Assembly: GCA_907163375.1 (NCBI GenBank)
Contig: CAJQUW010016871.1
Coordinates: 1 to 64,000 of the forward strand
DNA length: 64,000 nt
DNA from: Prostheceraeus crozeri
Lineage: Eukaryota > Platyhelminthes > Polycladida > Euryleptidae
Direction: 5' to 3'
A program made the translations under genes and the position numbers. This document shows, piece by piece, positions 12,860 to 23,933 of this stretch. The notes below the pieces were generated by a model. The model was given only the letters and a program-made list of their open reading frames with translations, ran no database searches and had not been told where the DNA came from. Every line of letters starts with the position of its first letter. Positions within the stretch are counted from its first letter, which is position 1.

Positions 12860-15290
12860 CTAATGGTGATCTCCTAACCAGAGGAATTGTTCGATGGATC
12901 ATCATACCGCAAGACATCCATAATGACATCATAGGATTTGTCATTCAACCTTTTGATTTTTGTCAATGCTTCAAAAATAGCATAAACAATCATTACAACG
13001 GCGCCGTCGATATTTAATTACGATTTTCAGCGTCGATGTGACAATGGAAGCTTAAGTCGCAATCTACGCTGCCTGAGGTGATATCCTGGAGAGAGTTGAT
13101 GTTTGGGGCGCTAACAAGTGTGACCTTGTGTCTCTGAGATTGAAATAAATAAATCAGGGACACCAAAGGGCACGAAGATGAATCGAGCAGCACATGTCGA
13201 GAAGAGGTGGACGTGCAAGTAACGTGTAAGGCTATTATGTGAGACTGTATGCAATTGAGAAAAAATAGGGTTGGCAAAAGGGGTTTAACATAGGATTTCC
13301 CAGGAATTACCGGTAATTTCCAATATATCCGGGAAATGCCGTGAAATCTCGAGAACAATTAAGTTCATTGAATAAACAGGGTCTGGAGCAGCAGGGTCTC
13401 ACAAATTGCATAGTTTAGAATCTTAAACTCAAAAAATTGTCGAGAAAGCGCTCTTGCGAAAATTGACAGAAATTCCCGATTCTCGGGACTTCCCGAAAAA
13501 GCATTTCGCGTTAAACCCTAGTTTTTAATGATCAAATTGCCTTTGTTTCGTGCACAAGATCTGAATCTTAATGTCTCTGCTATTGCATCATCACTGAGTG
13601 CTGGTGGAAGCTAGATGGAAAAGGCAGTGAGACAGGAAAGTATTGCGTAACAAAATGCTGAAAAATGATTTCTTGAATAGGTTACTGGAAGAAGACCAAT
13701 GCAACAACGCCTGCAAGTGAAAGTAGGATAACATGACTGAAACAGATGGTCAATTCCAACGACGCAAATGCCTTCTTCTAAGGCGCAGCGACTGAAAAAG
13801 TAAGGCACCGATGACCCGCTTTCTACATGTACACCAATTGTTAACAGTTCATGCGCATCAATGAGATAGCATAATGACTGAAAAGGAGTCGGATTATTGA
13901 TCGCAAGCTCCAGTACCGATTTTCAAAGATTTGTTTTCTTCATAGACAGTAAAACATATAAAAGAAGAAAATAGCAGCTGATCTTGATGACAAAATAGTA
14001 AACATGATTAAGTCCCCTGTGTTGTGCACTGGGGTTTAAAAGTGCTTTTTATTTTAACATCTTGTAAGTTCCCTGTAGACAAGATTAATCTGCAGATTAA
14101 CTGATAAGCTGTCTAGACTCTAGACTAAAGGCAATCTCTTCACATATGCAAGTATAGGTCAATATTGCAAAGCTTATCAGGTTATCACTAAACTTTAATA
14201 AAGAACACAATGTAATTTGCAGTAATTTCAATAATCTGCGAATATCATTTTCATGTTGCATTCAAATGTTACAAAGTTAGAGTTTGCCAATCATCTCAAT
14301 CGCACTTTGATGCTATGGTGGATCAAAAGACATTACTTGCTTGTGTGTGTACAATGTTGTCTGTGAATTAGACATTTCACAAGAATCATCATCCATTGGA
14401 TGTTAAGTTAGCATTTTTAAACCAAAGAGTAATTGGCCATTAGAAGCAATGTTATGCTAAACTTGCATATCACAAAATATAGCGAGTATATCAATGAGGT
14501 ACCTTTGCTATGTAGAACGAAATCGTTAAGAAGCCGCTCGAAACAAACGAACGGAGACAAAATCGTCTGTGATTTTGCGACTTTCTGATGAAATGCAGTA
14601 TATTTAGCTGACGTCATTTTGCTTGCTTTAGAGGTATTTCGTTTTGCGTTTGTTGAAGGATTAACAGTCAAATTGGCCAGATTGAGATGTCATCAAGCAG
14701 TTTTTTTCTGTTCATAAAGTCCCAAATGATTATTAAAGATGTATTAACCTGAGTACTAACTGCGACTAAAAAAAGGAGTCCCAGAATCTAGTACTCTTTG
14801 AGTTCAAAAATATTAGTACTTATTTAAGAGTTCTTTGGGTTCGAAAGCACAGTGCTTAATTCGTACTCACTTAAGTGCTCATTTAATGATTTGCATGGGA
14901 CATGCACCTCCAATATATCGAAAAATGCCATACGGCATATCTAACCCGCTATAACACACATGCACATCCATGTAAGAACTATTTTGTCAATTGAAAAAAT
15001 GGCAGAAGTTGGCAGGATTCAAAAGGCTGTCGGGGAGGAGACTTTTGATCCAATTTGATGTCTTAGATTCATGAATAGGAAGATAATTATTAATCTAATA
15101 ATATTAAGATAGTGAATAGCCGGATCATTTATTGTTTCACTGCACCCACTTCGATATGCAGGAACACGGCAAACCGCAATTGTGAGCAATCACTATCTGA
15201 GACGGAGGCGACCCGAGAGACGATTTTGGTTCAGTAACTATGAACAACTGTGTTGACTACAGTAGCTGATTGCTGTCATGTTTAGCTTTC
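12860..15290. other. Intronic sequence, no recognised gene
   Basis: Contains patches of AGTACTT/AAGTGCT motifs at 14740-14900 that recur at 15690-15790, on either side of MITE B copy 1. They may be the ends of a further, unresolved repeat. No coding signal. Confidence 0.4.
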
Positions 15291-15293
15291 CCA

Positions 15294-15555
15294 CACTGTA
15301 AACTGTAGGGCACGAAATTAGGCACGAAATTTAGGCATCAATTCTAACCAACACAAGGCACAAGTAAGCACGAAGTTCATGGTGCCTAGTTCGTGCCCAT
15401 TGATTTTTCCTTCGATTTCATTGGATTAACAAATATTTGGTTTGGTGCATATTTAGTACCTAGTGGCGCCTACTAGTGCCTCGATGCACTAACTAGGCGC
15501 TAACTAACACGAAATTTCGGCTTCGTGCCTAGACTCGTGCCCTACAGTTTACATG
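15294..15555. mobile_element. MITE family B, copy 1
   Basis: About 262 bp, starting CACTGTAAACTGTAGGGCAC. The right end read in reverse is CATGTAAACTGTAGGGCAC, so the TIR is about 22 bp. Many GGCAC/GTGCC motifs lie inside. It aligns along its whole length with copy 2 at 47725-48009. The right terminus carries a small change (CATGG where CAGTG is expected), and no target duplication is visible in this copy. Confidence 0.8.
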
Positions 15556-15800
15556 GCACAGTCGCTATTCATTGTCGACAATGCACTCTCATCTGGGAAC
15601 AAAAATAAAAAAATACTTATTCAGATCCATTCAGACCGTCAGCTGTGCAATGACTCACTGAATTTGGCTTTGTGTCGCATCTTTTATTGATATTGATATT
15701 TCATCATGTCAGTACTTAACAAGCATTTTAGTGCTTCTCTGAATTTAAGTTCGGTCATGTTAGTACTCTTTTGTTTCGGAACTCAGATTGTTATACATTA

Positions 15801-16277
15801 GGTGACATGCCACGCTCAATCACGCGTAATTCACGCGTGAACCATGCGCAATTACACATGACCCTAGACATCCGTGGCTATGCGGGACATTGATGCAATA
15901 TCTGTTAGATGGTATACATAAGTTAGTATAGTTGGCAGTCCTGTTATATAGACTTTGCGTCTCATGTGCCTGCATGTATCAGAGGCTAAACCATGTGATA
16001 TGACCTCAATTTCATGCTCAGGGAAGACAGAGCATGCATGCTTAGCGGTTCATCCGTGGTTCAAGCGGCAGCGCAGACAACCGTAGACGACGCGCAAACT
16101 ATAAACGCTCGCCCGCGCGTATTCATAAACATTTCCCATGTTTTAACAGCATCAGATCAAGTGATTTCTGACTCTTAGTGCAGCGCGCATGTACGCGGGT
16201 AGAAGAATAGAATGTCCTTAACCACGGATGTTTGGGGTGTTCCGTAATTACGCGTGAATTGCGTGTGGCATGTCACC
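15801..16277. mobile_element. MITE family A, copy 2
   Basis: A 477-bp copy of the element at 5554-5984, in the same orientation, with the same GGTGACATGCCACGC ends and TA on both sides (15799-15800 and 16278-16279). It is longer than copy 1 mainly because of extra sequence around 15890-15990. Non-coding. It lies in the exon B-exon C intron. Confidence 0.85.
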
Positions 16278-16279
16278 TA

Positions 16280-17610
16280 GTGTTCTTAAATAGGACTTAA
16301 TGATTTACAGCGTAGACCAACTGTAGCAACATGTCCATTGTACCAGCTAACCCCGGTCCACCCTGTATAATTCCAAATGCCAAAAGTATAATTTTATTGC
16401 ACTGTACTTTCAATTAGTGCGATACAATGCTTAGTTTGAAACAATTGTCACACCGTGCTAACTTTTGAAATTGAAGGAGCGATGAAATGTAACGGAGAGA
16501 AGGCAAAAATAAAGGAAATGTGAATAGCTTCTTGTCAGCAGGTGGCTAGATTCAAGATGTTCTATAAATTACATATGTAAGTCATAGCACATTTTTGTCT
16601 GTTAGGCTACAGACAATTAGTCAATTACGTCAATTACGTCGAGTCAGTCTATTAGACATACTTGAAGTAAATTGAAAAGATTTTCAAATGAATCAGATAA
16701 CACTCGTCGACTCAGTTATTGTTCAACTAAACGTCACAAATTAGTTTGATTTGCACTTCAAATGCATGAACAACGGAAAACAATCGTAACTAAAAGCAAA
16801 GCGCTTGGTTTCTGGCAGATACAAGCGAGATAATCTCAAACTGATCTAACAGAATTGACTGACGCAGATAATTCGCAGTAATTGCAATAATGTTGAGTTT
16901 CCAATTGTGAGCTAACTTTAGTTCGGTTAATAATTGTTTAACTATTTCAGTTCAACCTACACATAATTTGTTTTGTTCTATGCTAACACAAATTTACGCA
17001 TTGACACACTCTCGATGCATGTCTCCCATGATGCTCGCACAATAAACTGTTCTCCCAATCGACGTGTGTTTCCCTCCGCCAATGAGACAGTCTCAACAAA
17101 CAGTCAGTGGTCATCAATGTCTCTCAGTTCAACAAGTCCGATGAGGTAATTATTGCACTATTTGTACAAATGCAGTGAATATATCGTAAAAAATAATGCA
17201 GTGTAGTATATTGAAAAATTCATAAGGAAGATGGAATAGTCTGGCGATCATTGCCTGCATATCGTGATGACTCGAAAAACTATTAGAGAGCATTTAAGTA
17301 ATGAAGTCAATAGGTACTCATTCACAAGCAGGAGTTAGGCAACTTTTATATTTACATGTGTACATAATTCCTGTTATTTACGTGTATAGTACGAGCGCAC
17401 GGCAAGCTCATTCGTCAGAGTAATCAATTATAACATCTCCAACCACAAAATTTATCTGCATTTCAGCAAACATTTCATCTATAGCAAACATGTTGCCCAA
17501 TCATTAGAATTACTCAACTTCAAGACCAGCGCTAATTTCGAAGATATCAAGATATTGAATGATCACGTACTGAAGAATGTTTCAGCATAATATATAAGGA
17601 TGAATGCAAC
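16280..17610. other. Intronic sequence, no recognised feature
   Basis: AT-rich, no ORF of note, no repeat that I could pair within the window. Confidence 0.4.
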
Positions 17611-17614
17611 TTAC

Positions 17615-18325
17615 CAAAACGTTCCATGACTAGCGTTATTCTTGAGTTCAACGACTCCGTCTCCGTCTGAAGCTTCTTGTCAAAGTTGTGTTGTTGCTGA
17701 CGAAGCGTCTCCACGGATTGTTTCTCCGTCTGCAGTTTCGATTCAAAGTTGTGCTGTTGCTGACGAAGAGCCTCCACGGATTGTTTCTGTGTCTGCAGTT
17801 TCGTATCAAATTTGCATTGTTGGTGACTAAGCGTCTCCACGGAATGTTTCTCCGTCTGCAGTTTCGATTCAAAGTTGCGTTGTTGCTGACGAAGCGTCTC
17901 CACAGATTGTTTCTCCGTCTGCAGTTTCGATTCAAAGTTGCATTGTTGCTGACGAAGTGTCTCCACAGATTGTTTCTCCGTCTGCAGTTTCGATTCAAAG
18001 TTGCGTTGTTGCTGACGAATTGATGCCTCTAAAGTCTCCTCCTTATCTTGCAGATTCTTGACGTTTTCATCTTGTTTCCGAACTCTTTCATGAAGGCCAT
18101 CAATCCTCTCATTCAAAATCTTCTTTTCATCTTTTAGCTCTGTGTTTGTCTGCTCCAATTGATGCATGTGGTTTTGCAAATCAATAATACTTTCGCTCAC
18201 TGTAGCAATGGACGCATTCAATTTCGTCACTGCATCTTTTAAATTGAAACTCTGTGATTGTTTCTCCGCGAACATTCTTTGAATATTTGCAATCTTTTGA
18301 TGCAAGTCCGTTATAATCAGATCAG
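17615..18325 (-). CDS. Host gene exon B: coiled coil with 21-residue repeats
   Basis: Bounded by an acceptor (CTTATTACAG then CTGATCTG, exon start 18325) and a near-perfect donor (CGTTTTG then GTAAGTTG, exon end 17615). It is 711 bases, exactly 237 codons, phase 1 at both ends. The encoded segment is strongly helical and charged: an N-terminal half of irregular heptads (LHQKIANIQRMF, LQNHMHQLEQTNTELKDE) followed by six copies of a 21-residue repeat of the form RQQQxNFESKLQTEKQSVETL. It likely forms an elongated oligomerising rod between the ubiquitin-like exon A and exon C. Joined to exon C the reading is MERF-G-GEKLSI with no stop. An ATG at the ORF start (18347) lies in the intron's polypyrimidine tract and is not a start. 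Confidence 0.82.
17640..18017 (-). repeat. In-frame 63-bp coding minisatellite (6 copies)
   Basis: Six tandem copies of a 63-bp unit inside exon B, one per 21 residues, or three heptads. Copies 1-3, 5 and 6 keep RQQQ and KLQTE; copy 4 is the most diverged (SHQQCKFDTKLQTQK). Any whole-unit gain or loss would preserve both reading frame and heptad register. Confidence 0.92.
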
Positions 18326-18608
18326 CTGTAATAAGAATGAGAAACATATTTTCTTATGTTGAAAGTGCGGTGAATTTCTATGATTGAAATCATGTCATTT
18401 CATTGAGGCTGGAACCGGCCGGTGCCTGCCGGTGGCCGGCTTATTAGAAACCGGCCGGTCGAGGATGGGACGATGGCTGAAGTCTCTATACCGGTTGGTT
18501 AAGGCTTTGATCGTAAGACATTATTTGGTCATTCAATTTTCGGAGATGTAAGGAAAAATATAGCTCTCCCTTAATTTAGACGATTTTTTTATTTTATAAA
18601 ATAAAGTT

Positions 18609-18655
18609 CCCCGACGCGTTTCATCACGGTGGACAGTATCAAGGGGTAAGTAAAT
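18609..18655 (-). ncRNA. Hammerhead-like motif at a Penelope 3' end (putative)
   Basis: Just downstream of the GIY-YIG fragment (minus strand) is CCTTGATACTGTCCACCGTGA followed by TGAAACGCGTCGG. The GAAACG block after a short stem resembles the degenerate hammerhead ribozyme segment carried near Penelope-like element ends. A canonical CTGATGA core is not intact, so cleavage activity is unlikely. Confidence 0.3.
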
Positions 18656-18704
18656 GAACAGGCAGTTGGCTTAAATATAAAAATGATTGGACAGTGACGA
18701 CTCG

Positions 18705-19067
18705 TTAGATCAATTCATGCTTGCGGTTTATTTGTGGCTTGTTCAACGCTATGAAGCGTGCTTCGGCCATTTTAGTTTGCATCGAATTCTTTTGTTTATT
18801 CAGGACAGAAAGCTGGAAATTATCGATGTTCATCATTCTATTGGCATGGTCAGTCAAACTGTGTTCAGATAGTGCACTTTTACGATCTTGACAGTTCAAA
18901 CTACGTCTGTGTTCATTATGCCGTAACTTTAAAGGTCGGCAAGTTTGGCCAATGTAATTTTTATGACAAATTTTACATTCAAATTTATACACAATGTTAT
19001 TATCACAGTGTAATTTATCGCTACACATATATTTAGGTCCAATATCGGTGCAATTATTTAGGTGCAA
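18705..19067 (-). pseudogene. Penelope-like element GIY-YIG endonuclease fragment
   Basis: A 120-codon open frame shows a Cys-pair linker and a GIY-YIG fold: VYKFECKICHKNYIGQTCRP (the Y-x-G core reads YIGQT), then KLRHNEHRRSL, ALSEHSLTDH and EARFIALNKPQINRKHEL. The same order is seen at 58967-59263. The RT portion is absent, so this is a 5'-truncated copy. It lies in the exon A-exon B intron, inside the hAT-like repeat pair, in the host gene's orientation. Confidence 0.85.
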
Positions 19068-20589
19068 TTATTATCACTTTAAGAACATGTTTTGTGTGAA
19101 GCGCAGTGCGCAGTAATACGCTTAATGACTTGTTTACTAGTCCAATGATTTGTGGGACTGGTTTATAAATTTATGACAATATTAACTACATTTTCAAAGT
19201 CAATCAAGTACAAGAGATTTGAAAACAGATAATCAAAATGATGACCCAGACGGGCATTGATGTAGTAATAACGTTGATGCAACAATACTATATGCGCATG
19301 TCATATCTCGCTTCCACAGAATGGCTTTAAGCGGTCAACAGATTCTAAGCTCCAATATAATGAAAGTTTTTCTAACAACAAAAGTTCTGTGATGAACAAC
19401 TTCATCACTGACTGAGTTCTGATGTTGCGAAATGCTTTGTCTGTGACGTGCAAACTTGATTTAAAGTGATTCTTTGAAAAATGATGACCCATTAGAAATT
19501 TTGTAAATGAAAATGAGCATTATTTGCCGAGATCTTTCGTTCATTCTCTTCAGAGGCATACGTGAAAGCTGGAATGTGACATACATGTAGCTTGGAAAAT
19601 TTGACATCGTTGAACAAATTTCACACGTGACAGACAATGAAATTGAATCCGCGTCATAAGTGAAATACCCTAATAAAATTGACGATCAGATGATAGTACT
19701 GATGCAGTAAATAAAGTAATCCGTAAACTTAGGAAAAGTGAAGAAAACAAAAACAGGACAAGTTACAAAGTTACCAAGGTAAATAAAGACTATCTACAAA
19801 TTCTTTTTGCCTACACAATTAAAGTGATTCACTGAAGTGAGATTTGCCTCTTCACCTGTGAGGGAATTGTAATGATCTGCGACATCATTTGAGAACTCTC
19901 TCCAGTCTCCACTGCAGTTTAATTTCAGCTCTCTTGAGCGTACATTGATGACCGCAAGGAGTCTGGAACAATGAGGTCGCCAAAATTGTCATCAATTTTT
20001 CATTTCAATGCCTTGTACAGCGTCAATCAAAAATTTGTCGTGTGCCGTTCACTTATCAAACAATTATCCGTGATTCACTGTCAAATGTTCGGGTGGGCCT
20101 TCAGGTTGCACTGAAATCTATTACTCAGTGCATCTCTAAGCTGCACGTGTTTTGTAAACTATCCCATGTACTGAAATTATTCAAGATCTGGAATAAGTTT
20201 GTAAGGCTGAGGAATGTAAGGCTGGACAATGCTTCCAAAATTCATACTGGCTTGAATATAGGATTCTGGAAACTACATCAATGATAAAGTAGGGTTCGAA
20301 CCATGTACATACATTACAAGTTGCCAGTAATCAATTTTTAAAATGGTTGAAGAACATCTCACAAACTTTTGTCACAAAACATACATGTAGATTCTCTCAA
20401 ATTTTGTTACAATTGCATGCTCTTAATGTTGCAATGATAGACTAAGCAATTTATTCTGCATGTAGACTGTCGCCAGCGGTCGACATGGGTCTAATCAAAT
20501 TAACCGGTCTGCCGGCTTCTAAGTGTGCGGTCGTGGCCGGGACGGCGGCCAGGAAGGCGGCCGGTTCCAACCCTGAGAGCCGTATTCAC

Positions 20590-22420
20590 GCCATTTTGAA
20601 TGCTGCATTTTTCTGTTAGAAGGATTGAGATTTCAATTTCCTGTTCAATTAGCGAAATAATTCAGTATTCTGGTAATTTTCAGTATTTTGAATTACTAAG
20701 TAATGAACTGACCCACAAAGGCTGCACCAAAATGTCGAAAAATACTTTGATAATTGAGAATTCAGGAATTAAAAGAACATTTTCTTGGTCATCACGTATG
20801 GCAGGGTAAATCCGCTTTTTTCTCCCACTTTCACTGAGAAATTTGTCTTTCATATTTTCAATCGTAATTTCTGAATTCTTTCGTCTGAATGTGTGATGTT
20901 GATTATTATAGAAAGATTTACATATACGTATGTTTTCGACCACTCGAAATTAGTTTTTGTAGTTCAATGAAACTTTTGATACTTCTCAACGTCGGTTACG
21001 GGACACACAAAATTGAGGTCATCTTTTTGGACCCCAGTCTTTTATGCACATCGATGTATCATGATACAGCTTTATACTGCAGCTTTATACTGCATAGAAA
21101 GGAAATTGAGCAGGGTGCACATAAGGCCAAATGTATTTTATTCGTTTTGGAAGCATGTGACATAGTGAAGATTGGATTGAATCTGTGGTGCTAGTGGTTA
21201 GGGCACACGTTTTTTAGGGAATTCCTTACTCCTAGCCAATTTTCAGGCGTGTTAAATGACTTTCAGCTTGTGAAGCATTGTCTACTGCACATATCAAAAA
21301 ATATCGCAGCCGTGAAAATAAGTCATTTGATCCATTTTTGTCAAAGTTATCAATTAAAGACATGTTTTCGTCAGAAAGTGGGAGAAAATCCGGATTTACC
21401 CAGCATATAACATTTCAATACTGTATGTATGGAAAGGAGCAATTCTAGTGGATAAAACTTGTCTTGAATACTATTCGATTATCAATGTTGAAAAGGCAGT
21501 ATTGCACTCAAGTACCACATTTGTCGATCGAGACATGTATTAACGGGAAAATGTGTTGGTTGGCCATTAATGTTATTTGTTTGAGACGAACCAGAGAATT
21601 CGATGTTGCGGATGACTTTAGGCGATATATTTCAACCTATAATAAGTAACTCGTGACCTCAGCGATATTTGCATACCAAATAAAGTTAAGTTTCATCCAT
21701 CAATCGGTAAATCTGATCATTTGGTTATCTTTGTTTATCCTGGTAAATTGTCAAAAATATACTGTACGGTGACGGATTCTCGAGTTCATACGGTATATGA
21801 CTACAGAAAGTCGAATCTCCAATATCTGAATATGATGAGTCACATCGTTTGGAAACTTTGCTACCACCAGAATCTGATGTCAATGAGTTGTGCATTGTGT
21901 TTAATTCAGCAATAAAGGATCTGGTCGACGAATGAATGCCTCAAACTGAAGTAAGAATGGCATCTAAAGACAAGGATTGATTGACCCCGTTGACAAAGCT
22001 ATTGATATTGTTTTGTGTCTCTCAGTCACATGAAAACTGCTGTACTGAAAGTTTACCATAAAGGCTATCTTAGGGGTCAAACTGAAGATCTGATCCAAAG
22101 GGGCCGGTCAGTTGCCACTGTGTCGCAACAATTAATGGTCCCAATAAGAACTATTTTCTTTCGTTTGCGAAGAGACTGTCAGCGGCCTGATGTCTTCCAG
22201 CCGTGTCGCACTAATTTTGCACTAATTAGCTGCCCTAATTGCTTTGTTTTGAACCTTCGTTTATCTTGCATGTTGTTTATGTACTTTAGCGATTATGAGA
22301 AATATGTTGGAGAAGTTTGAAGAAGAACTATTGCGTTTATTTGAATAAAACTTACATATTCACACTCTTTACAGCGCAAGGATTCTGAACATAACAAACA
22401 TGAGCATTTTTGATGAAAAT
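20590..22420. other. Intronic sequence, no recognised gene
   Basis: Contains a tRNA-like A-box phrase (GGTGCTAGTGGTTAGGGCAC, near 21188) without a matching B box, and an ORF at 22015-22320 with a vague helix-turn-helix look (TVSQQLMVPIRTIFFRLRR). Neither is strong enough to annotate. Confidence 0.35.
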
Positions 22421-22422
22421 AC

Positions 22423-23430
22423 CGGGTGTTTCAAAAGTTTTAGTACAAGAAGTTCACTAATATTTTATGAGTTTAATCGGTGTTGAATCAACTTTATAAT
22501 AACATTATAGAAAAATTCAAACATACTAGCACATTACTCGAAAACAGTTCCTCGTGATTCACGACACAGATGCACTCTCTTCTCAAAATCTCTCATGGTG
22601 TCTCGATACATTCGCAAAGGAATTCCGTGAATTTTGTCTTCAATTACTGATCTTAGGGACTGAAGATTTTCGTATCGTCTATTTTTGGCAAACACTAAAG
22701 ATTTGAGATATGGCCAACACCAAAAGTCACAGGGAGTTAGGTCGGGACTCCTGGCAGGCTACTCGATCGGGCCTCGACGTCCAATCCATCGACCATTCAA
22801 CTTGGTCTCAAGAATTTCTCTCACTCCACTGCGTAATGTGAAGAAGCGCCATGTTGTTGATAATGTGAACTTATGTTGCGGGAGAAGTAAGGGACAACAT
22901 GTTCAGTCAAAATCACACAGTATCTGTCCCCAGTCATTGTTTGTTTCGAAATATCCAAACCGTTACAGGACGCCCTGATCTTGGTCTGTCTTTCGATAAC
23001 AAACCGGTTTCCAACAGTTTCAATTTCCAATAATTAATCTGTGATCTTGATGGAGGATTTCGTCCGTACTTCTCTTCAAACTTTCGCCTGAATTTTCGTA
23101 GGCGAGAGCCCAGGCACAATTGCTCTACAAGCGAATATATTGTGAATGATTTCACGATGATAATTGCATCGTCAACTTTCATTAACAAAATTCAAAATTC
23201 AAAATCATCGTTGATTCGGCTGCTGTGTTCTAGTATTGAATCGATCATAGACATCTTATTCAACAATTCAAGAATTTCAAACTATCTGAAAAGCTATCGA
23301 ACATCTCATCCTCCACAGTCATGTAGATTTGACTGAATAGTTTAGGCTACCTTTTTGACTTGATTCAACACCGATTAAACTCATATAATATTAGTAAAAT
23401 TCTTGTACTAAAACTTTTAAAACTTTTGAA
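22423..23430 (-). mobile_element. Internally deleted DD41D-type Tc1/mariner relative
   Basis: Imperfect TIRs of about 65 bp: the left has GGGTGTTTCAAAAGTTTTAG, ACAAGAAGTTCACTAATATT and GAGTTTAATCGGTGTTGAAT; the right in reverse repeats these with small changes. The last dozen bases on the right are replaced, so no TA duplication can be shown. At about 1.0 kb it is shorter than the related element at 1-1451, mainly by loss of the middle of the transposase. Confidence 0.8.
22540..23188 (-). pseudogene. Transposase pseudogene of the 22.4-kb element
   Basis: The N-terminal 84 codons hold the DNA-binding region ending in RPRSGRPVT. The stretch carrying the first catalytic Asp is deleted. Then come TGDRYCVILTEHVVPYF and FQQHGASSHY, where the second catalytic Asp is replaced by His, and WIGRRGPIE followed by a stop where the sister element has Trp, then PARSPDLTPCDFWCWPYLK with the third Asp. 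I count 41 residues between the second and third positions, as in 137-1205. The C-terminal part (RRYENLQSLRSVIEDKIHG, CRESRGTVFE) is readable down to about 22540. Confidence 0.78.
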
Positions 23431-23651
23431 TGCAACATTTGCAGTCAAAAGAGTCATGATTTTGTAATAACTATATTTTTCCTAGCTCACCTTCCTAGGA
23501 GGCCTATATCAAAGGAGAGCTCAGAAAATGCTCGTTTTCCCCGTGCCTGATTAATTATCATACTCACGTTTTCTTATTGAAAAATTGCAATTTGTAAATT
23601 GAGTGATTTTCATATTTTTACCACTGCTCAGCAAATGCAATAACGGATGCA

Positions 23652-23812
23652 AGTCTATCAGAGCTCATTTTAAAGCTGAGAATACAAGCTCTCAAATGAT
23701 GTACAGCACGTTATTGTGCGACACGCCTGGAAGGCATGAGAATCGATTTGAACTTCAGCGAAATTAGATTGGTCCGTTTTTTATAATCAGCTCTGTATTT
23801 GCGAAAGTGAAA
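23652..23812. repeat. Dispersed repeat, copy 1
   Basis: About 160 bp matching 48623-48777 in the same orientation, with blocks TCAGAGCTCATTTTA, CTGAGAATAC, AGCTCT and GGTCCGTTTTTT. It overlaps the 3' end of the long ORF that contains exon A. That shows the last codons of that ORF are repeat-derived and not part of the host protein. Confidence 0.75.
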
Positions 23813-23933
23813 GGAATTACAATTGGACTGACAAATGATGGGATAAGCCCATAAATTAGCCTGTGTAGAGGATTGTGATGGTTTGGAGATACTTGGTTTC
23901 CCAATAGATAGTTCGATGGGAAACTGCTCTTAC

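Larger units (their letters stand above)
18405..20575. mobile_element. hAT-like non-autonomous element (putative)
   Basis: The ends are GC-rich inverted repeats: the left reads GAGGCTGGAACCGGCCGG, and the right in reverse reads CAGGGTTGGAACCGGCCG. Further inside, both continue in GGCC-rich sequence and TTAGAAACCGG / TTAGAAGCCGG. A CAGGGTTGG-type terminus is typical of hAT elements. The expected 8-bp target duplication is not seen, so one end may be damaged or the boundaries shifted. No transposase is readable. It contains the Penelope fragment at 18600-19067 and lies in the exon A-exon B intron. Confidence 0.55.

Noticed and set aside
17642-18023. Plus-strand ORFs opposite exon B
   Set aside because: Shadows of the 63-bp coding repeat; the minus strand has splice sites and a heptad pattern.
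21186-21215. tRNA gene or SINE head
   Set aside because: Only an A-box-like phrase; no B box or cloverleaf.
22015-22320. Helix-turn-helix transposase N-terminus
   Set aside because: Similarity is limited to a vague TVSQQ...R pattern and there is no catalytic region nearby in the same orientation.
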